Positions 7,024 to 12,520 of a DNA stretch of 12,520 bases are shown here, in pieces (position 1 is the stretch's first letter; the number at the start of each line of letters is the position of its first letter). Position numbers and translations under genes: made by a program. Source of the stretch: a bacterium HR32 (GTDB lineage: Bacteria > Sysuimicrobiota > Sysuimicrobiia > Sysuimicrobiales > Sysuimicrobiaceae); assembly GCA_002898935.1 (NCBI GenBank), contig BEII01000013.1:1-12520 (forward strand), in the 5' to 3' direction. The notes under the pieces are model-generated. The model worked only from the letters and a program-made list of their open reading frames with translations, was not told where the DNA came from and did no database searches.

Positions 7024-8046
7024 GTGCGGGCCCTGGTGTTGCGCGAGCACGGCGACGTCCTCCTGGCGCAGGAGCTCCCCACCCCTGTGCCAGGGCCGGG
7101 CGAGGTGTTGGTGCGTGTGGAAGCCTGTGGGGTCGGGCTCACGGTGCTGAACTACATGGGCGGACGGAGCCGCGTCCACGCGGAGAAGCTGCCCCGTGTC
7201 CCAGGTCACGAGTTCGTGGGGACCGTGGTGGCGTGTGGCCGCGGCCAGGAGGCGGCTATGGCCGGGCAGCGGGTCATGGCGTACTTCTACCTCAGCTGCG
7301 GGGCCTGCGACTTCTGCCGCCTGGCGCACGAGCCGCTCTGCCGCTACCTGCGGGGCCAGGTCGGGGTCGCCACCGACGGAGGGTTCGCGGAGTACGCGGT
7401 CCTGCCCGCGTTCAACGCCCTGCCCGTGCCACAGGGCGTGGACCCGGTGCTGGCCACCGCCATCCCCGACGCGGTGGCCACTCCCGTCCACGTGTGCCGC
7501 CGGGCGCGGGTCGGGCCTCAGGACGCCGTCCTGGTAGTCGGCGCCGCCGGGGGCGTGGGGATCCACATGGTCCAGGTAGCGCGGGTGTTCGGCGCGCGGG
7601 TGGTGGGCGTGGACCGGGGTGCCGAAAAGCTGGCCGCGCTGCGGTCCATGGGGTTCGAGGCGGTGGACGCGGCGGAAGACAGCTGGACGGCGCAGGCGCG
7701 GGAAGCCGCAGGCGGCGAGGTCACGGTGGCGGTGGACCTGGTGGGAAGCCGGACGACCATGGAGGCGTGCCTGGACGTGCTCGCGCCCCGTGGACGTCTG
7801 GTGGTCCTCACCACCTTCCGCGACGTGACGTTCTCCGCGAGTCCTGCGCGCCTGGTGGCGGCCGAGGTGGAGATCCTCGGGTCCCGCTACGCGTCGCGGT
7901 GGGAGGTGCAGGAGGCCGCGCGGCTGATCCAGCAGGGCCGGGTGCAGCCCGTGGTGTCCGAGGTGCGGCCGCTGGAAAGCGTCGGGGAGCTCGCGAGCAA
8001 GCTCCGGCAGGGCACGCTGCTCGGCCGGGCCGCGGTGGTGCCGTAG
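7024..8046 (+). CDS. Medium-chain alcohol dehydrogenase-like protein with altered catalytic zinc site
   Basis: This 340-residue medium-chain dehydrogenase/reductase has an N-terminal GroES-like domain and a Rossmann domain with VVGAAGGVGIHMVQVAR (GAAGGVG, 173-179). The structural-zinc cysteines are all kept (Cys92, 95, 98, 106 in SCGACDFCRLAHEPLC). The catalytic site is unusual. His62 and Glu63 of PGHEFVG remain, but the first zinc ligand is Gly38 (ACGVGLTVLN, where the neighbouring paralogue has ACGVCRSDLK), and the third is Asp149 instead of Cys. It may therefore work without catalytic zinc, use other ligands, or have a changed reaction. It starts at GTG only four bases after the previous stop, with a weak GGGGTG ribosome binding site inside the upstream gene, suggesting translational coupling. 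The substrate is unknown. Confidence 0.9.
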   Translation: MRALVLREHGDVLLAQELPTPVPGPGEVLVRVEACGVGLTVLNYMGGRSRVHAEKLPRVPGHEFVGTVVACGRGQEAAMAGQRVMAYFYLSCGACDFCRLAHEPLCRYLRGQVGVATDGGFAEYAVLPAFNALPVPQGVDPVLATAIPDAVATPVHVCRRARVGPQDAVLVVGAAGGVGIHMVQVARVFGARVVGVDRGAEKLAALRSMGFEAVDAAEDSWTAQAREAAGGEVTVAVDLVGSRTTMEACLDVLAPRGRLVVLTTFRDVTFSASPARLVAAEVEILGSRYASRWEVQEAARLIQQGRVQPVVSEVRPLESVGELASKLRQGTLLGRAAVVP

Positions 8047-8069
8047 GGCCGAAAAGAGGAGGGACGCGG

Positions 8070-9110
8070 ATGCGCAACATGGCGGTGGTTCAGTTCGGGA
8101 GGCCGCTGGCCCCTGTAGACCTGGAGGTACCCCGTCCCGGTCCGGGCGAGGTGCTCGTCCGGGTCCTGGCGTGTGGGGTGTGCCGCAGCGACCTCAAGAT
8201 CGCTGGCGGCCACATGCCGTTCTCCAGCTCGCAGCGCCTGCCCCATGTGCCAGGACACGAAGTGTCGGGGGAGGTGGCGGAGACAGGGCCGGGGGTCGAG
8301 CTGGCACGGGGCCAGCGGGTGGTGGTGCACAACTACTGGGGTTGTGGCCGCTGCCCGTACTGTGTGGACGGACAGGAGAACTTGTGTGACGCCCTGCGCG
8401 GCTGGGTGGGCTTCACGAGCCCAGGAGGCTTCGAGGAGTACCTCCTTGTGCCCGCAGACCACTTGCTGCCCGTGCCTGCCCGAGTGGACCCGGTGCAGGC
8501 AGCCACCGTGTCCTGCGCACTCGGCACCGCCTACCACGCGGTGGTGACCCGTGGGGCGGTCCGCGCGGGAGAGACGGTGGCCGTAGTGGGCGCGGGTGGG
8601 GTGGGGCTGTACGCGATGCAGGTGGCCCGCGCGGCGGGTGCGCGGGCGGTGGCGGTGGACGTGCGGGAGTCGGCGCTGGAGGCGGCCCGGGCGGTGGGCG
8701 CGGACGCCGCGGTGGACCCGGCTGGCGCGCCGGCCGCGGTCGGCGGGCTGACCCGCGGCCGCGGCGCGGACGTGGTCGTGGACTGCGTGGGCAACCCGGG
8801 TGGTTCGGCCTTGGCCGTGGAGCTCGTCCGCAAGGGAGGCCGTCTGGTGCAGGTGGGCTACGTGACCGACCCCCAACAGTACCCCACGCTACCGACGGAC
8901 CGGGTGGTGCTGCGTGAACTTCAGGTGGTGGGTAGCCGCTACGTGACCCGGCCTGAGCTGGCCCGAGCGCTCGAACTCGTCGCCTCCGGGACGCTGAAGC
9001 CCGTGGTCTCCCGCGTGGTGGACCTGGAGCAGGCCAACGAGGCGCTCGAGGACGTCCGCCAGGAGAGGGCGGTGGGCCGCGTGGTGGTACGCGTGGCCCA
9101 AGACCTGTGA
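8070..9110 (+). CDS. Zinc-dependent medium-chain alcohol dehydrogenase
   Basis: This 346-residue enzyme would oxidise an alcohol with NAD(P)+, or reduce a carbonyl. The catalytic zinc ligands are Cys38 (ACGVCRSDLKIAGGH), His63-Glu64 (VPGHEVSG) and Cys149 (VSCALGTAYHAV). The structural zinc is held by Cys92, 95, 98 and 106 (GCGRCPYCVDGQENLC). The nucleotide-binding loop is GAGGVG (174-179) in AVVGAGGVGLYAMQVARAAG; Asp at the end of the next strand (AVAVDVRES) suggests NAD+ rather than NADP+. ATG 8070 is preferred, with GAGGAGGG (8056-8063) six bases upstream; the longer open frame upstream overlaps the preceding gene and is a shadow. It is a paralogue of the gene just before it, but only this copy has the complete catalytic zinc set. 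It probably supplies an aldehyde for the downstream aldehyde dehydrogenase. Confidence 0.93.
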   Translation: MRNMAVVQFGRPLAPVDLEVPRPGPGEVLVRVLACGVCRSDLKIAGGHMPFSSSQRLPHVPGHEVSGEVAETGPGVELARGQRVVVHNYWGCGRCPYCVDGQENLCDALRGWVGFTSPGGFEEYLLVPADHLLPVPARVDPVQAATVSCALGTAYHAVVTRGAVRAGETVAVVGAGGVGLYAMQVARAAGARAVAVDVRESALEAARAVGADAAVDPAGAPAAVGGLTRGRGADVVVDCVGNPGGSALAVELVRKGGRLVQVGYVTDPQQYPTLPTDRVVLRELQVVGSRYVTRPELARALELVASGTLKPVVSRVVDLEQANEALEDVRQERAVGRVVVRVAQDL

Positions 9111-9116
9111 CCGGCG

Positions 9117-9136
9117 CGCTTCACGGCGGCGAAGCG
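9117..9136 (+). other. Small inverted repeat in front of the hydroxyacid dehydrogenase
   Basis: CGCTTC (9117-9122) and GAAGCG (9131-9136) can pair as a six-base stem with an eight-base loop in the mRNA, directly before the GGGGAGGG ribosome binding site of the next gene. There is no T-run, so it is not a standard terminator. It may be chance or may modestly affect mRNA stability or translation. Confidence 0.25.
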
Positions 9137-9149
9137 GGGAGGGACAGAG

Positions 9150-10136
9150 ATGCAGCCCAAGGTGTTCGTGACCCAGCCTGTGCCGGAGGCGGCCCTCGCA
9201 CGCCTGCGGGCGGTGGCGGACGTCCGGGTGTTCCCGGACTCGGAGACGATCCTGCCGCGCTCCCGCCTCCTGGAAGAGGTGGCGGAGTGTGAGGTGCTGT
9301 ACTGCCTGTTGCACGACCGGGTGGATCGGGAGGTGATCGACGCGGGTCGGAGTCTGCGCCTTTTGGCTTGTTCCGCCATCGTGCCCGCCAACGTGGACGT
9401 GGCCCGGGCCACCGAGCGCGGAATCCCCGTGACCGTGATCCCCAACATCGTCGCGGAGACCACCGCGGACCTGCAGTGGGCGCTGCTGCTGGCGGTGGCG
9501 CGGCGGGTGGTGGAGGCGGACCGGGCGGTGCGGGCGGGCATGTTCCCCGGCGCGCAATCTCAACGCTTCGTGGGCGGTGAGGTCCACGGCAAGACCCTGG
9601 GGACCATCGGGCTCGGGACCATCGGCCGCGGGACCGTGTACCGGGCGCGAGGGTTCGGCATGCGCGTGGTGTACACTAAGCGCCACCGCCTGCCCGTGGC
9701 GGAGGAGGAGGCGCTCGGCGTGCAGTACCGGACGCTGCCGGAGCTGCTGAGCGAGAGCGACTTCGTGGCGGTGAACGCCAGCTACCACCCGGGCACGCAC
9801 CACCTCATCGGGGCGAAGGAGCTGAGTCTGATGAAGCCCACCGCGTACCTCATCAACACGGCCCGAGGACCCATCGTGGACGAGGCGGCGCTGGTGGACG
9901 CTCTGCGGGCCGGGCGGATCGCAGGGGCAGCCCTGGACGTGTACGAGCGGGAGCCGGAGGTGACCCCGGCGCTCAAGGAGATGCCCAACGTGGTCCTGAC
10001 CCCGCACATCGGCAGCGCGGCCCGGGACACCCGGGAGCAGATCGCGCACATCGTGGTGGACAACATCCTGGAGTTCTTGAGCGGCCGACGGCCGCACTAC
10101 GTGGCGAACCCCGAGGTGTTCGAGCGCACGGCGTGA
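9150..10136 (+). CDS. D-2-hydroxyacid dehydrogenase (glyoxylate/hydroxypyruvate reductase-like)
   Basis: This 328-residue cytoplasmic enzyme would interconvert a 2-keto acid and the D-2-hydroxy acid with NAD(P)(H). It has the split catalytic domain and central Rossmann domain of the family. The nucleotide loop is GLGTIG (154-159) in LGTIGLGTIGRGTVYRARGF. The catalytic residues are Arg239 in INTARGPIVDE, Glu268 in DVYEREPE, and His286 in LTPHIGSAARD. After the second Rossmann strand (MRVVYTKRHR) there are basic residues instead of an acidic one, which suggests preference for NADP(H); this is inference from the family rule. No ACT domain follows, so it is not a long-form phosphoglycerate dehydrogenase. 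ATG 9150 follows GGGGAGGG (9136-9143) by six bases. It may handle a hydroxy or keto acid formed after nitrile or amide hydrolysis. Confidence 0.92.
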   Translation: MQPKVFVTQPVPEAALARLRAVADVRVFPDSETILPRSRLLEEVAECEVLYCLLHDRVDREVIDAGRSLRLLACSAIVPANVDVARATERGIPVTVIPNIVAETTADLQWALLLAVARRVVEADRAVRAGMFPGAQSQRFVGGEVHGKTLGTIGLGTIGRGTVYRARGFGMRVVYTKRHRLPVAEEEALGVQYRTLPELLSESDFVAVNASYHPGTHHLIGAKELSLMKPTAYLINTARGPIVDEAALVDALRAGRIAGAALDVYEREPEVTPALKEMPNVVLTPHIGSAARDTREQIAHIVVDNILEFLSGRRPHYVANPEVFERTA

Positions 10137-10145
10137 GGAGGCGAC

Positions 10146-11648
10146 ATGGCGACCGAGGTCACGACCCGTCAAGGCCTGTTCTGGGGCGGGGAGTTCCGCG
10201 AGCCCCGCTCCGGCAGGTTCTACGAAGTGCGCTACCCGGCGGACCAGCGCCTCGTGGCGGAGGTGGCGGAGGCGGGGCCTGAGGACGTGGCGCAGGCGGT
10301 GGCCGCCGCACACGAAGCGCTGGAGGGCGCGTGGGGCCGCACGGGCCCGGAGCAGCGCGGCCGGCTGCTGTACCGACTGGCGGACCTGCTGGAGCGGGAA
10401 GCCGACCGTCTGGCAGAGCTTGAGACCCTTTGCAACGGCCGGCCGATCCGGGAGATGCGGGCGCAGCTGCGGATCATCCCGTCCTGGTACCGCTACTTCG
10501 CGGGGATGACGGACAAGCTCGAAGGTCAGGTGGTCCCGGTGGGTGAGGGCTGGCTCAACTACGTGGTCCGGGTGCCGCTCGGCGTGGTGGCGCAGATCAC
10601 CCCGTGGAACCACCCCCTGCTCATCGCCACCAAGAAGATCGCCCCGGCGCTCGCGGCCGGCAACGCGGTGGTGCACAAGCCGTCCGAGCTGAGCCCGCTG
10701 TCGGCGTTGGAGCTCGCCCGCTTGACCGTGGAAGCCGGATTTGCACCCGGCGCGTACAACGTGGTCACCGGCTTCGGACCCACCGGTGCCGCGCTCGTGA
10801 GCGACCCCCGGGTGCGGAAGGTGGACCTGACCGGTGGCACCGAGACCGGGAAGGCTGTGGCCCGGGCCGCCGCCGACCACCTCGCCCGCACCACCTTCGA
10901 GCTGGGCGGCAAGGCGCCCGTGGTGGTGTTCGAGGACGCGGACCTGCCGCAGGCGGTGGCCGGGGCTGCCTTCGCGGCGTTCGTGGGCCAGGGGCAGACG
11001 TGCATCGCGGGCGCGCGGGTCCTGGTGCACGACTCGGTGTACGACGCGTTCCTGGAGCGCTTCCTGGAGAAGGTGGCGAGCCTGCGGGTGGGCGACCCCC
11101 TGGACCCCCAAACGCACCTGGGCCCCCTGGTCTCCCGTCGTCAGTTAGAACGGGTCGCCGCCTACGTGCGCAGCGGCGTGGAAGAAGGGGCCCGCATCGC
11201 GTACGGGGGACGGGTGTTGCTGGAGGGCAGCTACGCCCGCGGGTTCTACCACGAGCCCACGGTGTTCGTGGACGTGCACCCCAAGATGCGCATCGCCCAG
11301 GAGGAGATCTTCGGGCCCGTGGTGTGCGTGTTCCGGTTCACGGACGAGGACGAGGCGGTGCGGATCGCCAACGACGTCCCCTACGGCCTCGGGGCCAGCG
11401 TGTGGACCCGGGACGTGGGGCGTGCTCACCGGGTCGCCCGGCGGATCGAGGCCGGCGTGGTGTGGGTGAACGACCACCACCGGATCGCCCCCGCCTCTCC
11501 CTGGGGCGGGTTCAAGGCCTCGGGCTACGGGCGCGAGAACGGCTGGGAGGCCATGCGGGAGTACACGGAGACCAAGAGCGTGTGGGTGCGCTTGGACCCG
11601 ACTCCCTTCGACTGGTTCAGCGACGAGCCTCCGGAGCGGCTCAACTAA
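10146..11648 (+). CDS. NAD(P)-dependent aldehyde dehydrogenase
   Basis: This 500-residue enzyme would oxidise an aldehyde to its carboxylate. It is a full-length member of the classical aldehyde dehydrogenase superfamily. The active-site residues are Asn155 (TPWNHPLL), Lys178 (VVHKPSELSP), Glu252 (FELGGKAPVVVFEDAD) and the nucleophile Cys286 (GQGQTCIAGARV). Glu387 (QEEIFGPVVCVF) is the usual cofactor-ribose contact, and KASGYGRENG is the typical C-terminal motif. The cofactor loop reads LTGGTETGK instead of the common FTGSTEVG. Sequence alone does not separate betaine-, amino- or hydroxy-aldehyde dehydrogenases. The ATG lies nine bases after the preceding stop, with GAGGAGG (10135-10141) overlapping that stop. 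The stop overlaps the next start by one base (TAATG). It probably completes oxidation after the alcohol dehydrogenases. Confidence 0.94.
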   Translation: MATEVTTRQGLFWGGEFREPRSGRFYEVRYPADQRLVAEVAEAGPEDVAQAVAAAHEALEGAWGRTGPEQRGRLLYRLADLLEREADRLAELETLCNGRPIREMRAQLRIIPSWYRYFAGMTDKLEGQVVPVGEGWLNYVVRVPLGVVAQITPWNHPLLIATKKIAPALAAGNAVVHKPSELSPLSALELARLTVEAGFAPGAYNVVTGFGPTGAALVSDPRVRKVDLTGGTETGKAVARAAADHLARTTFELGGKAPVVVFEDADLPQAVAGAAFAAFVGQGQTCIAGARVLVHDSVYDAFLERFLEKVASLRVGDPLDPQTHLGPLVSRRQLERVAAYVRSGVEEGARIAYGGRVLLEGSYARGFYHEPTVFVDVHPKMRIAQEEIFGPVVCVFRFTDEDEAVRIANDVPYGLGASVWTRDVGRAHRVARRIEAGVVWVNDHHRIAPASPWGGFKASGYGRENGWEAMREYTETKSVWVRLDPTPFDWFSDEPPERLN

Positions 11649-12520
11649 TGGACCTCGCGATCCTGGGCGGCACTCTCGTGACCTCTGCGGGCGCCGTGCG
11701 GGCGCACCTGTACGTGCGCGACGGCCGCGTGGCCGCACTTTCGTCCGACCGGTTGTCCGCGCGGCAGGAGGTGGACGCGTCAGGACTCCTGGTCCTCCCG
11801 GGCGCGGTGGACGCCCACGTGCACTTCATGGACCCCGCAGACCCGAGCCGCGAGGACTTCCCCACGGGGAGTGCCGCGGCCGCGGTGGGCGGGGCCACCA
11901 CGGTGATTGAGCACACCCACGCTTCTCCCGTGGTCACCCCGGAGGACCTACGGCGGAAGGCCGACTACCTCAAAGACCGCTCCGTGGTGGACTTCGGCTT
12001 GGCCGCCCACGCGTGGAAGGGCCGGCTGCACGAGGCCCCGGAGGTGTGGCGGGCCGGAGCGTTGTACGTGAAGGCGTTCACCTGCACCACCCACGGCGTC
12101 CCCGGGCTGTCGTACGCGGACCTGTGGGACCTGTTCAGGGGTCTGGCGGCGGTGGGCGGCGTGAGCCTGGTGCACGCGGAGGACGAGAGCCTGACCGCGG
12201 AAGCCGAAGCCCGACTCCGGCACAGCGGCCGCAGGGACGGGGGAGTTGTGCCGGAGTGGCGCAACCGACAGGCGGAACAGGTGGCCGTGGCAGCGGTGTG
12301 CGTGCTCGCGCGGCGCACGGGAGCGAGGGTGGTGGTGGCCCACGCCAGCTCTCCGGAGGTGGTGGACTTGGCCCGGGCGGTAGGCGGCGTGCGGGTGGAG
12401 AGCTGCCCCCAGTACTTCCACCTGCTGGAGGCGGAGGTCGAGCAGCACGGGGCGTTCCGCAAGTTCACCCCGCCGGCCAGGGCTCGTACGGAGCAGGACC
12501 GGGCGGAGATGTGGCGGAGG
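11648..12520 (+). CDS. Cyclic amidohydrolase (hydantoinase/allantoinase/dihydroorotase family), cut by right edge
   Basis: This frame stays open to the window end and gives the first 291 residues of a protein whose family usually has 440-480. Such enzymes hydrolyse cyclic amides: hydantoins, dihydropyrimidines, allantoin or dihydroorotate. The metal site is visible: His57 and His59 in PGAVDAHVHF, Lys142 in GALYVKAFTC (the lysine that is carbamylated to bridge two metals), His176 in SLVHAED, and His232 in VVVAHASSPEV. The last metal ligand, an Asp, should lie beyond the window. ESCPQYFHLLEAE and KFTPPARA resemble hydantoinases and allantoinases. IEHTHASP stands where allantoinases usually have DMP, so the substrate is open. 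The ATG overlaps the aldehyde dehydrogenase stop by one base, with no strong ribosome binding site, so re-initiation is likely. It could supply ring-opened ureides to the amidase upstream. Confidence 0.9.
   Translation, partial: MDLAILGGTLVTSAGAVRAHLYVRDGRVAALSSDRLSARQEVDASGLLVLPGAVDAHVHFMDPADPSREDFPTGSAAAAVGGATTVIEHTHASPVVTPEDLRRKADYLKDRSVVDFGLAAHAWKGRLHEAPEVWRAGALYVKAFTCTTHGVPGLSYADLWDLFRGLAAVGGVSLVHAEDESLTAEAEARLRHSGRRDGGVVPEWRNRQAEQVAVAAVCVLARRTGARVVVAHASSPEVVDLARAVGGVRVESCPQYFHLLEAEVEQHGAFRKFTPPARARTEQDRAEMWRR

Noticed and set aside
9117..9136. Inverted repeat as a transcription terminator
   Set aside because: Six-base stem without a following T-run, sitting immediately before a strong ribosome binding site between two genes of the same operon.
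8889..11117. Very long antisense open frame (742 residues) on the minus strand, and others such as 3718-5154 minus
   Set aside because: They mirror the codon pattern of real genes with clear catalytic motifs on the plus strand. High GC makes stop codons rare in every frame, and the translations are Arg/His/Pro-rich without family motifs.

Overview
This window holds a tightly packed, one-direction (+ strand) gene cluster from a very GC-rich bacterium (roughly 70% GC by eye). Third codon positions are strongly G/C, GTG starts are common, and GGAGG-type ribosome binding sites are strong. The taxon cannot be fixed from the sequence. The style suits a high-GC, possibly thermophilic bacterial lineage. 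The solute-binding protein has a signal peptide with no lipobox cysteine, which fits a periplasmic protein of a diderm cell better than a Gram-positive lipoprotein; this is inference. No gene-free stretch exceeds 80 bases, and no RNA gene, CRISPR array, insertion sequence or origin was seen.

Layout: (1) 1-3445 is an ABC importer of the branched-chain amino acid/amide (HAAT, Liv) type: the 3' part of the permease livM, the ATPases livG and livF, and a secreted solute-binding protein. (2) 3464-3986 is a broken hydantoinase A/oxoprolinase-type gene, carrying only the N-terminal domain, interrupted by a one-base frameshift and ending in a short tail of unclear origin. (3) 4000-7019 holds three hydrolases: a true-nitrilase-like enzyme, an isochorismatase-fold cysteine hydrolase, and an M24 (Xaa-Pro peptidase/creatinase-fold) metallohydrolase. 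(4) 7024-11648 holds four oxidoreductases: two tandem medium-chain alcohol dehydrogenases, a D-2-hydroxyacid dehydrogenase, and an NAD(P)-dependent aldehyde dehydrogenase. (5) 11648 to the right edge is the first 291 residues of a cyclic amidohydrolase (hydantoinase/allantoinase/dihydroorotase family).

Many genes overlap by 1-4 bases (ATGA, GTGA, TGATG, TAATG) or are separated by less than 40 bases. The set therefore looks like one long operon, with 2122-2200 the only gap large enough to hold a promoter. As inference, it is a catabolic operon. The Liv-type importer would take up an organic nitrogen compound. Nitrilase, amidase and cyclic amidohydrolase would release ammonia from C-N bonds (nitrile, amide or carbamoyl, cyclic ureide or imide). 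The alcohol, hydroxyacid and aldehyde dehydrogenases would oxidise the carbon skeleton. The substrate cannot be named from the sequence, and I do not recognise this exact gene set as a described pathway.
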